Shown here in pieces: positions 8,969 to 16,523 of a stretch of DNA of 52,308 nucleotides; the stretch's first letter is position 1; each line of letters starts with the position of its first letter. The notes under the pieces were generated by a model. The model saw only the letters and a program-made list of their open reading frames with translations. It was not told the DNA's origin and ran no database searches. The DNA comes from Pseudomonadota bacterium (GTDB lineage Bacteria; Pseudomonadota; Gammaproteobacteria; Burkholderiales; Burkholderiaceae_E), in contig JAKOZZ010000044.1 in NCBI GenBank assembly GCA_029779755.1, positions 1 through 52,308 on the forward strand. Direction: 5' to 3'. The translations under genes were made by a program, and so were the position numbers.

Positions 8969-10534
8969 ATGAACCCCCAGATCCGGCGCCACACCCTCGG
9001 CGACGTCCTGCGCCGCACCGCCGCCCGCCTGCCCGACAAGACCGCAATCGTCTGCGGCGACGTGCGCTGGACCTACCGCGAGTTCGACACGCTGTGCACG
9101 CGGCTGGCCAACGGCTTCGCGTCGATCGGCGTCAAGGCGGGCGACCACGTGTCGATCCTGTCGCGCAACTCGCACGCCTTCGCCGCCGTGCGCTTCGCGC
9201 TGGCGCGCCTGGGCGCCGTGATGGTGCCGATCAACTTCATGCTGGGCGCCGACGAGGTCGCCTACATCCTGCGCCACGCCGGCGCGCGCACGCTGTGCGT
9301 GGGCCCGGACATGGTCGAGCTGGGCACGGCAGCCGCGGCGCGCGACACCGCGGTCGAGCAGATGGTCTGGCTGCCCGGCGAGGACCCCGCGCAGGCGCCG
9401 GCCGGCATGCGCACCTTCGAGTCGCTGCTGTCGGACGACACCACGCCCCCGCAGCCCGACATCGACGGCAGCAGCCTGCTGCAGATCATCTACACCAGCG
9501 GCACCGAATCGCTGCCCAAGGGCGCGATGCTCACCCACGACGCCGTGCTGTGGGAGTACGTGAGCTGCATCGTCGAAGGCGAGATGTCCGAGAACGACCT
9601 GATCGTGCACGCGCTGCCGCTCTATCACTGCGCGCAGCTCGACGTCTTCCTGGGACCGGGCGTGTACACCGGCGCCACCAGCGTGATCACCGGCAAGCCC
9701 ACCGCCGAGAACATCCTGGGCCTGCTGTCGAAGTACAAGGCGAACTCGTTCTTCGCACCGCCTTCGATCTGGATCGCGATGCTGCGCTCGCCGGCATTCG
9801 AGTCCAGCGACCTGTCGGCGCTGGCGCGCGGCTACTACGGCGCATCGATCATGCCCGTGGAGGTGCTGGCCGAGATCCAGCGGCGCATGCCGCAGGTGCG
9901 CCTGTGGAACTTCTACGGCCAGACCGAGATCGCGCCGGTGGCCACCGTGCTCAAGCCGCACGACCAGGTGCGCAAGGCCGGGTCGGCCGGACGCGCGGCG
10001 ATCAACGTCGAGACGCGGGTGGTCGACGACGACATGAACGACGTGAAGCCCGGGCAGGTCGGCGAGATCGTGCACCGCTCGCCGCAGCTGCTGCTGGGCT
10101 ACTACCACGACCCCGAGCGCACCGCCGCGGCCTTCACCGGCGGCTGGTTCCACAGCGGCGACCTCGGCGTGCTCGACGAGGAGGGCTACCTGACCGTCGT
10201 CGACCGCAAGAAGGACATGATCAAGACCGGCGGCGAGAACGTCGCCAGCCGCGAGGTGGAGGAGATGGTCTACCGCGTGCCGGGCGTGTCGGAGGTGGCG
10301 GTGGTGGGTCTGCCGCACCCGTACTGGATCGAGGCGGTGACCGCCGTGATCGTCGTGAAGGACGGCCACACCGTCACCGAGGCGCAGGTGATCGACTACT
10401 GCAAGGCGCACATGGCGCACTTCAAGGTGCCCAAGGCGGTGGTCTTCGTCGAGGCGCTGCCGAAGAACCCCAGCGGCAAGATCATGAAACGCGAGCTGCG
10501 CACCCGTTTCGAAGGGATGCTGAAGCAGGCCTGA
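8969..10534 (+). CDS. AMP-forming acyl-CoA synthetase (FadD-like)
   Basis: A 521-residue member of the ANL superfamily. All adenylation motifs are present: IIYTSGTESLPKGAM (ATP/phosphate binding), YGQTE, HSGDLG, the hinge-region DRKKDMIKTGGENV and the C-terminal catalytic lysine segment NPSGKIMKREL. It activates a carboxylic acid to its CoA thioester with ATP. The ATG at 8969 has GGAG about seven bases upstream. It heads a plus-strand run with an ABC transporter, a VOC protein and a YhdH-type reductase, so it may activate the substrate that the transporter imports; that is inference from position. Chain length or aromatic preference cannot be read. Confidence 0.9.
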   Translation: MNPQIRRHTLGDVLRRTAARLPDKTAIVCGDVRWTYREFDTLCTRLANGFASIGVKAGDHVSILSRNSHAFAAVRFALARLGAVMVPINFMLGADEVAYILRHAGARTLCVGPDMVELGTAAAARDTAVEQMVWLPGEDPAQAPAGMRTFESLLSDDTTPPQPDIDGSSLLQIIYTSGTESLPKGAMLTHDAVLWEYVSCIVEGEMSENDLIVHALPLYHCAQLDVFLGPGVYTGATSVITGKPTAENILGLLSKYKANSFFAPPSIWIAMLRSPAFESSDLSALARGYYGASIMPVEVLAEIQRRMPQVRLWNFYGQTEIAPVATVLKPHDQVRKAGSAGRAAINVETRVVDDDMNDVKPGQVGEIVHRSPQLLLGYYHDPERTAAAFTGGWFHSGDLGVLDEEGYLTVVDRKKDMIKTGGENVASREVEEMVYRVPGVSEVAVVGLPHPYWIEAVTAVIVVKDGHTVTEAQVIDYCKAHMAHFKVPKAVVFVEALPKNPSGKIMKRELRTRFEGMLKQA

Positions 10535-10589
10535 CCCACGGCGCGGGCGCGGCCACGGCCGCCCCGCAGCGGTGTTAGGCTCGACGGCC

Positions 10590-11420
10590 ATGTCTTCGCC
10601 CGTCATCGCCCTCGAGGGCGTCTCCAAGCGCTTCGCCAACGGCACCCAGGCGCTGCACGACTGCTCGCTGCAGATCGCGGCCGGCCAGTTCGTATCGCTG
10701 CTCGGCCCGTCGGGCTGCGGCAAGAGCACGGTGCTGCGCCTCATCGCCGGCCTGACGGCTCCGGACGCCGGAACCCTCCGGGTGCGCGCGGACGCGGCGG
10801 GCGTGCCCTCGGCATCGCCGGCGGCGAATGCGGGCGACGGCGCCGGCGACGCGGCCGGCCGGGACGCGGGCCGCACGCCGGCGGCCTTCGTGTTCCAGGA
10901 GCCCACGCTGATGCCCTGGGCGACCGTGTTCGACAACGTGTGGCTGCCGCTGCGCATCGCCGGGCAGTCGCGGGCGCTGGCACGGCAGGCGGTGGAGGGC
11001 GCGCTGGCCACGGTCGGGCTCGGCGACTTCGCCGACGCCTGGCCGCGCGAGCTGTCGGGCGGCATGAAGATGCGCGTGTCGATCGCGCGGGCACTGGTCG
11101 CCCGGCCCCGGCTGCTGCTGATGGACGAGCCGTTCGCCGCGCTCGACGAGATCACGCGCATGCGGCTCAACGACGACCTGCTGCGCTGGTGGCGCGACAG
11201 CGGGCTGACGGTCGTGTTCGTCACCCACAGCGTGCACGAGGCGATGTTCCTCAGCCAGCGGGTGCTGGTGATGCGCGCGCGCCCCGGGCGCGTGGTGGCC
11301 GAGTTCGAGGTCGACCCGAACGCCGCGCGCGACGACGACTTCCGCACCTCGCAGCCGTTCGCCCGCCTGTGCACCGACGCCTCGCGCGCCTTGCGCGCGG
11401 CGATGGAGGAACCGCGTTGA
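10590..11420 (+). CDS. NitT/TauT-type ABC transporter ATP-binding protein
   Basis: A 276-residue ATPase of the nitrate/sulfonate/taurine importer class. It has Walker A GPSGCGKST at residues 39-47, signature LSGGMKMR, Walker B LLLMDEPFAALDE and switch histidine in THSVHEA. Between Walker A and the Q-loop (FQEPTLMPW) sits an Ala/Gly-rich insert of roughly 30 residues (about 65-93, rich in DAAG and NAGDGAGDAAG) that is unusual for the family and may be a disordered loop. The ATG at 10590 is preferred over upstream GTG/TTG codons because the conserved strand begins soon after. The stop overlaps the permease start by four bases. Confidence 0.92.
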   Translation: MSSPVIALEGVSKRFANGTQALHDCSLQIAAGQFVSLLGPSGCGKSTVLRLIAGLTAPDAGTLRVRADAAGVPSASPAANAGDGAGDAAGRDAGRTPAAFVFQEPTLMPWATVFDNVWLPLRIAGQSRALARQAVEGALATVGLGDFADAWPRELSGGMKMRVSIARALVARPRLLLMDEPFAALDEITRMRLNDDLLRWWRDSGLTVVFVTHSVHEAMFLSQRVLVMRARPGRVVAEFEVDPNAARDDDFRTSQPFARLCTDASRALRAAMEEPR

Positions 11421-12205
11421 GGCGCGCGGCCACCGCGCTGGCCGTGCCGCTCGTGCTGCTGCTCGCCTGGGAGCTGCTGGTGCACGCGGCCCGCATTCCG
11501 CACTACGTGCTGCCCGCGCCCAGCCTGGTGCTGGCCACGCTGTGGGCGAACCTCGGGTCGCTGATGCTGTCGTGGTGGTTCACCGTGAAGATCACCTTCG
11601 GCGCGCTGGCGCTGTCGGCGGTGCTGGGCGTCGGCCTGGCGGCGCTGTTCGCGCTGTCGCCCTGGGTGGAGCGCCTGCTGCTGCCGGTGGCGATCGTGCT
11701 GCAGGTCACCCCCATCGTGGCGATCGCCCCGCTGATCCTGATCTACGTCGACAGCACGACCGCCGCACTGCTCATCTGCGCGTGGATCGTCGCGTTCTTC
11801 CCCATCCTGTCGAACACGGTGATCGGCCTGCGTTCGGCCGACGCGAACCTGAAGGACCTGTTCACGCTGTACCGGGCCAGCCGCCTGCAGCGGCTGCGGC
11901 TGCTGCTGGTGCCCACCGCCCTGCCCTACTTCCTGGCCGGCCTGAAGATCGCCGGCGGCCTGAGCCTGATCGGCGCCGTGGTGGCCGAGTTCACCGCCGG
12001 TGCGGCCGGGCGCGAGACCGGCCTGGCCTCGCGCATCCTCGAGGCGAGCTTCCGCACCGAGGTGCCGAAGATGTTCGCCGCGCTGCTGCTCGTGTCGCTG
12101 ACCGGCATCGCGATCTTCCTGCTGTTCAATGCCCTGGGACGTCGGCTGCTGGGCCGCTGGCACGATTCCGAATCCCCGCAGCCCGACCGGAGACCCTCCC
12201 CATGA
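11417..12205 (+). CDS. NitT/TauT-type ABC transporter permease
   Basis: A 262-residue integral membrane protein of the SsuC/TauC/ThiX class with a hydrophobic N-terminal helix and about five or six membrane segments. The EAA-like cytoplasmic loop (SADANLKDLFTLYRASRLQRL, abbreviated here to its start and end) is expected to contact the ATPase. The best start is TTG at 11417: it has GGAGGA at 11405-11410 and overlaps the TGA of the ATPase gene, so no frameshift needs to be invoked. No ATG fits. Its own stop overlaps the VOC gene by four bases. The matching binding protein is probably the one at 16524-17654. Confidence 0.9.
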   Translation: MRRAATALAVPLVLLLAWELLVHAARIPHYVLPAPSLVLATLWANLGSLMLSWWFTVKITFGALALSAVLGVGLAALFALSPWVERLLLPVAIVLQVTPIVAIAPLILIYVDSTTAALLICAWIVAFFPILSNTVIGLRSADANLKDLFTLYRASRLQRLRLLLVPTALPYFLAGLKIAGGLSLIGAVVAEFTAGAAGRETGLASRILEASFRTEVPKMFAALLLVSLTGIAIFLLFNALGRRLLGRWHDSESPQPDRRPSP

Positions 12206-12885
12206 GCCGACCGAACGGACTCCATCACCTGGCCATCTCCACCGGCGACATCCGCCGCCAGATCGCCTTCTTCAGCGACGTGCTCGGCATGGAGCTCGTG
12301 GCGCTGTACTGGATGCACGGCGTCAAGGGCGCATGGCACGGCTTCCTGCGCCTGAACGACCGCTCGTCGATCGCGTTCGTGCAGACGCCGCAGATGGCAT
12401 CGATCGCACCGCAGTTCGGCGTCAGCCACGCGGGCAATGCCGGCGCCCCGTCGGCCCCCGGCACCATGCAGCACCTGGCGCTGAACGTCGACGACGACGC
12501 GCAGCTGATCGCGATGCGCGACCGCATCCGGTCGCGCGGCGTGAACGTGATCGGCCCGATCGACCACGGCTTCTGCAAGTCCATCTACTTCGCCGGCCCC
12601 GAGCACCTGACGCTGGAGATCTCGACCTCGCGCGCGGCGATCGACCCCGACGCGTGGATCGACCCCGAGGTGGTGGCCCTGGCCGGCATCTCCGCCGAGG
12701 AGCTGGCCCGCTTCCGGGCGCCGGCGCCGACCACCGGGCAGGGCGGCACCGTGCCGCAGCCGCCGATCGACCCCGCGCAGCCGCACATGCGCTACCCGGA
12801 CGCCGCCTACCGCAAGCTGATCGAGATGCCCGACGACGTGATGACGGCCACGCGCAGCGAGACGACCCCGCCGGTGCAGCGCTGA
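12202..12885 (+). CDS. VOC superfamily protein (glyoxalase / extradiol dioxygenase fold)
   Basis: A 227-residue vicinal-oxygen-chelate protein. Two beta-alpha-beta-beta-beta repeats are visible, with likely metal ligands H9 (GLHHLAIS), H91 (MQHLALN) and E139 (LTLEIS), the standard 2-His-1-Glu set. The C-terminal 85 residues are an extension (AELARFRAPAPTTGQG and on) not typical of simple glyoxalases. It starts with an ATGA overlap with the permease gene, so it is co-translated with the transporter. A dioxygenase, isomerase or epimerase role on the imported compound is possible; the sequence alone does not decide. A small duplication of its 3' end follows the stop codon. Confidence 0.82.
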   Translation: MSRPNGLHHLAISTGDIRRQIAFFSDVLGMELVALYWMHGVKGAWHGFLRLNDRSSIAFVQTPQMASIAPQFGVSHAGNAGAPSAPGTMQHLALNVDDDAQLIAMRDRIRSRGVNVIGPIDHGFCKSIYFAGPEHLTLEISTSRAAIDPDAWIDPEVVALAGISAEELARFRAPAPTTGQGGTVPQPPIDPAQPHMRYPDAAYRKLIEMPDDVMTATRSETTPPVQR

Positions 12886-12945
12886 TCCGCAGGCACCGTC
12901 CGAACTTCCGTGCAGCGCTGATCCGCAGGCGCTGCCCGAACCGAA
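12874..12945. repeat. 36-bp tandem duplication covering a gene's stop codon
   Basis: The last codons and stop of the VOC gene (12874-12909) are repeated directly after it (12910-12945). The first 21 bases of each unit are identical and CCGAAC recurs at the same offset further on. The second copy repeats the VQR-stop coding end outside the gene, as if by slippage or unequal recombination. Confidence 0.8.
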
Positions 12946-12965
12946 CCGACAAGGAGTGATTCGAG

Positions 12966-13949
12966 ATGACGAGCACCTATCGATGCTGGCGCCTGTTCGA
13001 CGAAGGCGGCACCGTGACCGGCCGCCTGGTGCGGCAGCCGGTCGACGAGGCCGAGCGCGCCGGCGGCGTGCTGATCCAGGGCCTGTACGCCGGCGTCAAC
13101 TACAAGGACGCGCTGACCGGCCTGAACCGGGCGAAGATCATGCGGCGCTTCCCCTGCACCGCCGGCATCGAGCACATCGGCCGGGTGCTGCGCTCCGACG
13201 ATCCGCGCTTCGTGCCCGGTGACGCGGTGGTGGTGCACGGCTTCGGCATCGGCGCCGACCGGGACGGCGGCTACACCGAGCTGATGCCGGTGCCCGCCGA
13301 CATGGTGCTGAAGCTGCCCGCCGGGCTCGACCCGTTCACCGCGGCGATCGTCGGCGTGGCCGGCTACACCGCGGCGCTGGCGATCGACGCGATGGAGCAC
13401 AACGGCATGACGCCGCAGGGCGGCCCGGTGGCCGTGAACGGCGCGACCGGCGGCGTGGCCAGCCTGGCGATCGACATGCTCGCCGGGCGCGGCTACGAGG
13501 TCCATGCGATCACGCGGCAGGCCGACGACGGCTGGCTGCGCACGCTGGGCGCGGCGCAGGTGGTCGCGCCCGAGGCGATCGGCAAGCGCCCGCTCGAGAC
13601 GGCGCGCTGGGCAGGGGCGCTCGACTCGCTGGGCGGCACCGCACTCGACGCGCTGGTGCGCACCATGCAGCAGGACGGCGTGATCGCGGCGTTCGGCAAC
13701 GCGATGGGCAACGACCTCTCGACGTCGGTGCTGCCGTTCATCCTGCGCGGCGTGCGGCTGCTGGGCATCAACGCCAACAGCCCGATGCCGCTGCGCACGC
13801 GCGTGTGGGGCCGCATCGCCGGCGACCTGAATCCGCGGCACGCGGCGTCGATCGCCACGACCATCGGGCTTGCGGACCTGCCGCGTGCGTTCGACACCCT
13901 GATCGAGGGCCGCGGGCGCGGCCGCTTCGTCGTCGACCTGCAGCGCTGA
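12966..13949 (+). CDS. YhdH/AcuI-type zinc-free medium-chain reductase (acrylyl-CoA reductase-like)
   Basis: A 327-residue quinone-oxidoreductase-like MDR protein. The NYKDALTGL segment followed by RFPCTAGIEHIGRV closely follows the YhdH pattern (LNYKDALA, then FPMIPGIDFAGTV), and the NADPH-binding NGATGGVASLAIDML lies near residue 160. YhdH/AcuI reduces acryloyl-CoA to propionyl-CoA. No zinc-ligand cysteine cluster is present. AAGGAG at 12951-12956 supports the ATG at 12966. It sits 33 bases before the alkylsulfatase-like gene in what looks like the same operon, so a CoA-thioester pathway beginning with the ligase at 8969 is plausible. Confidence 0.87.
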   Translation: MTSTYRCWRLFDEGGTVTGRLVRQPVDEAERAGGVLIQGLYAGVNYKDALTGLNRAKIMRRFPCTAGIEHIGRVLRSDDPRFVPGDAVVVHGFGIGADRDGGYTELMPVPADMVLKLPAGLDPFTAAIVGVAGYTAALAIDAMEHNGMTPQGGPVAVNGATGGVASLAIDMLAGRGYEVHAITRQADDGWLRTLGAAQVVAPEAIGKRPLETARWAGALDSLGGTALDALVRTMQQDGVIAAFGNAMGNDLSTSVLPFILRGVRLLGINANSPMPLRTRVWGRIAGDLNPRHAASIATTIGLADLPRAFDTLIEGRGRGRFVVDLQR

Positions 13950-13982
13950 CCGCGCGCGACCGCACCCCGAAGGAGGGCATCG

Positions 13983-15716
13983 ATGTCATCGCAGACCCAT
14001 CGCTACATGGGCGCCGAGGTCCCGCTGACGACCTTGCCCAACGGCGCGCGCACGAACGCCGACGCCCTCGAGCGGCTGGCGCGGACCAGCTATCTCGCGC
14101 CGATCGCGGACCGCGTCGCGCCGGGCGTGACCGTCTTCGGCGGTGACGGCTTCCTGAACCTCACCCTGATCGAAGGCGACGACGGTCTGATCGTGTACGA
14201 CACCGGCGAGACACTCGAGGACGGCGAGCGCTTCCTGCGCCAGATCCGCACGGTCTCGGACAAGCCGATCGTCGCCGTGCTGTATTCGCACTCGCACTAC
14301 ATCAACGGCACGACCGCACTCGTCGGCGACGGCGCCGGCGTGAAGATCATCGGGCACCCGCAGGTGAACGCGAACGTCGCCGCCGGGGCCGCCGGCACGG
14401 TGTTCCCCGAGACGATGCCGCTGCAGGTGTCGCGCACGCTGCAGCAGTTCAATCATTTCGTGCCGGCGCAGGGCGAGACGGCCGCGGTCGGCGCTGCGGT
14501 GCGCTTCGGCCGCGCGGGCGTGCTGCCGGTGGACACGCCGGTGCAGGACGGCGAATGCATGACGATCGCCGGCGTGCGCATGCAGTTCTTCGTGCGCCAC
14601 GGCTCCGACACCGACGACTGCCTGACCGTGCACCTGCCGGACCGGGGCGTGGTGCTCAACAACCTGCTCTGGCCGTTCATGCCGAACATCTACACGCTGC
14701 GCGGATCGAAGTTCCGCGACCCGCGCGAGTGGCGTGACGGACTGCGGGTGATCCGCGACCTCGCCCCGGAGGTGCTGGTCACGACCCATGCACGGGCGCT
14801 GCGCGGGCGCACGGCGGTGCGCGAGACGCTCGATGCGGTGATCGACGCCCTGAACCTGATCCTCGACCAGACGCTGCGCGGCATCCTGCGCGGGCTGGGG
14901 CCCGACGACCTGCGGGCGTTCGTGCGCCTGCCGCCGCACCTGGCCGACTGCCCGAACCTCGCCGAGATCTACGGCGAGATCAGCCACTACGGCCCCTACC
15001 TGTACCACCACGCGCTCGGCTGGTTCGACGGCGACGCCGCGAGCATCAACCCGCTGCCGCCGCTGGAGCAGGCGCGACGGCTGGTCGATGCGATGGGGGG
15101 CGCACGGGCGGTGCTGCAGCGTGCGCGCGCGGCGTTCGCCGATCGCGAGTTCGCGTGGGCGCTGCAGCTGGTCTCCTACCTCCACCGGCTGGACCCGTCG
15201 GACCACGACGCGCGCATTCTGAAGGCCGACGTGATGGAGCAGATGGGGATCGTCACCCCGGCCTACACGATCCGCAGCTGGTACGTGTCGCAGGCGCGCG
15301 CGCTGCGCGGCGAGATCCGGATCCCGCGCCTGCAGTTTCCGGGACCGGCGGTGCTCGCCCAGACGCCGCCGGCAATGTCGATCGAACAGTACCGCGTGCG
15401 CGTCGATCCGCTGCGCGCGGCGGACATCGACACGGTGCTGGCGCTGTCGATCGCCGATCGCGGCGTGCGTCACGCGCTGCACCAGCGGCGCGGCGTCGTC
15501 GCGTTCGTCGCCGATCCCGATCGCCACCCGGTGGCGCCCGCCGTCGAGGTCGAGACCGGCTACGACAACTGGCTGCGGTTCTGGTCGTGCAAACGCACGC
15601 TGGAAGCGTTCCTGACCGAGGCGCGGGTCACGCGCGGCACGCCCGACGCGGCGCGCGCGTTCTTCGCGGTCTTCGACTGGTACGCACCGGAGGAGAACAC
15701 GATCGTGCCGGACTGA
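13983..15716 (+). CDS. Alkylsulfatase-like MBL-fold protein with altered metal motif
   Basis: A 577-residue protein with the architecture of SdsA/BDS1 alkylsulfatases: an MBL-fold domain (about 1-290), an alkylsulfatase dimerisation domain with the telling LGWFDGDAASINPLPP segment, and a C-terminal SCP2-like domain. The IYTLRGSKFRDP segment is also diagnostic. However, the HxHxDH zinc motif reads H103-S-H105-Y-I-N108, so the Asp and last His are missing, and N226 or N227 occupies the place of a metal-binding Glu. H269 is retained. AGGAGG at 13971-13976 fixes the start. The gene may have changed metal use or chemistry; it need not be a sulfatase. It is the last gene before the second toxin-antitoxin module. 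Confidence 0.82.
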   Translation: MSSQTHRYMGAEVPLTTLPNGARTNADALERLARTSYLAPIADRVAPGVTVFGGDGFLNLTLIEGDDGLIVYDTGETLEDGERFLRQIRTVSDKPIVAVLYSHSHYINGTTALVGDGAGVKIIGHPQVNANVAAGAAGTVFPETMPLQVSRTLQQFNHFVPAQGETAAVGAAVRFGRAGVLPVDTPVQDGECMTIAGVRMQFFVRHGSDTDDCLTVHLPDRGVVLNNLLWPFMPNIYTLRGSKFRDPREWRDGLRVIRDLAPEVLVTTHARALRGRTAVRETLDAVIDALNLILDQTLRGILRGLGPDDLRAFVRLPPHLADCPNLAEIYGEISHYGPYLYHHALGWFDGDAASINPLPPLEQARRLVDAMGGARAVLQRARAAFADREFAWALQLVSYLHRLDPSDHDARILKADVMEQMGIVTPAYTIRSWYVSQARALRGEIRIPRLQFPGPAVLAQTPPAMSIEQYRVRVDPLRAADIDTVLALSIADRGVRHALHQRRGVVAFVADPDRHPVAPAVEVETGYDNWLRFWSCKRTLEAFLTEARVTRGTPDAARAFFAVFDWYAPEENTIVPD

Positions 15717-15735
15717 CGCACGCGGCGGCCGCGCC

Positions 15736-15772
15736 TGGACACCCGCCGCAGGGCACTGGTATGCTTGACCAG
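15736..15772 (+). promoter_or_regulatory. Promoter and operator of the second toxin-antitoxin pair
   Basis: TGGACA at 15736-15741 and TATGCT at 15760-15765, 18 bases apart, form a fair sigma-70 promoter. The inverted repeat CTGGT (15756-15760) / ACCAG (15768-15772) overlaps the -10 box, where a Phd-type autorepressor would bind. A TAGCCA at 15776-15781 also occurs in the operator of the first module. Confidence 0.5.
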
Positions 15773-15793
15773 ACTTAGCCAGGGAATGCTGCG

Positions 15794-16033
15794 ATGCCCA
15801 CCGTCAACATGCTGGAAGCCAAGACCTCGCTCTCGCGTCTGGTGGACGCCGTGGAGCGCGGCGAGGCGCGCGAGATCATCATTGCGCGTAACGGCAAGCC
15901 TGCGGCCCGGCTGGTCGCGATCGAGGCGACGGACCCCGGACTGCGGATCGGTGCAGCACGCGGGCGGTTCGAGGTGCCTGCCGACATCGACCGGCACAAC
16001 GACGAAGTGGCCCGGCTGTTCCTCGGCGCCTGA
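15794..16033 (+). CDS. Type II antitoxin, Phd/YefM family
   Basis: A 79-residue antitoxin. MPTVNMLEAKTSLSRLVDAV followed by the EIIIARNGKPAARLV segment is a textbook Phd/YefM N-terminus, and the C-terminal part (FEVPADIDRHNDEVARLFLGA) is of the kind that wraps a PIN toxin. Its stop is six bases before the start of the toxin gene. It resembles the antitoxin at 5788-6051 in fold motifs but is not a close copy. Confidence 0.92.
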   Translation: MPTVNMLEAKTSLSRLVDAVERGEAREIIIARNGKPAARLVAIEATDPGLRIGAARGRFEVPADIDRHNDEVARLFLGA

Positions 16034-16039
16034 GCCCGG

Positions 16040-16426
16040 ATGCAGCTGCTTCTGGACACGCACGTCCTGCTCTGGGCCCTGGCCGACGCGCCGACGCTGC
16101 CCGTAAATGCACGCACGCTCCTGCTGGATGCACGGAACACGGTCTGGGTGAGTGCGGTCTCGATCTGGGAGATCGCGATCAAGCATGCGCTCGGGCGCGG
16201 CGACATGCCGATCTCCGGCGAGGACGCGCTGGGCTACTGCCGGCTTGCCGGGTATCGATGGCTCGACGTGCGGCCTGAACACGCGGCCGCCGTCGAGTCG
16301 CTCCCCGCGCTTCACGGCGACCCGTTCGATCGCCTGCTCGTTGCGCAGGCCCGCTTCGAACCGATGCGCCTGGTGACCCACGACCGGACAGTGGCCAGCT
16401 ACGACACGTCGATCGTGCTGGTCTGA
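16040..16426 (+). CDS. PIN-domain toxin ribonuclease (VapC-like)
   Basis: A 128-residue PIN nuclease of the subgroup beginning with LLLDTHVLLWAL. Catalytic acids D6, E44 (SIWEIAIK), D97 (GDPFDRLLVAQA) and D115 (THDRT) are intact. These toxins act as RNA endonucleases controlled by the adjacent antitoxin. The module lies between the alkylsulfatase-like gene and the ABC binding protein, on the same strand as both. Confidence 0.93.
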   Translation: MQLLLDTHVLLWALADAPTLPVNARTLLLDARNTVWVSAVSIWEIAIKHALGRGDMPISGEDALGYCRLAGYRWLDVRPEHAAAVESLPALHGDPFDRLLVAQARFEPMRLVTHDRTVASYDTSIVLV

Positions 16427-16523
16427 CCTGCGTCACGAGCATCGTCCACAGGCCGCGCCGCACGCGGCGCCGGGCTGCGGTATGGTGGCGGGCGCTCCGC
16501 AACTTCAACCCCGAGGCCACCCC

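Noticed and set aside
11400-11430. A frameshift between the ABC ATPase and permease genes, because the permease has no ATG
   Set aside because: A TTG at 11417 with GGAGGA at proper distance and a four-base overlap explains the start without any error.
5698-16430. A composite transposon or genomic island bounded by the two toxin-antitoxin modules
   Set aside because: No transposase, integrase, tRNA or matching terminal repeats are present, and the two toxins are not copies of each other. Only the weaker idea of stabilised acquired DNA is kept as a finding.
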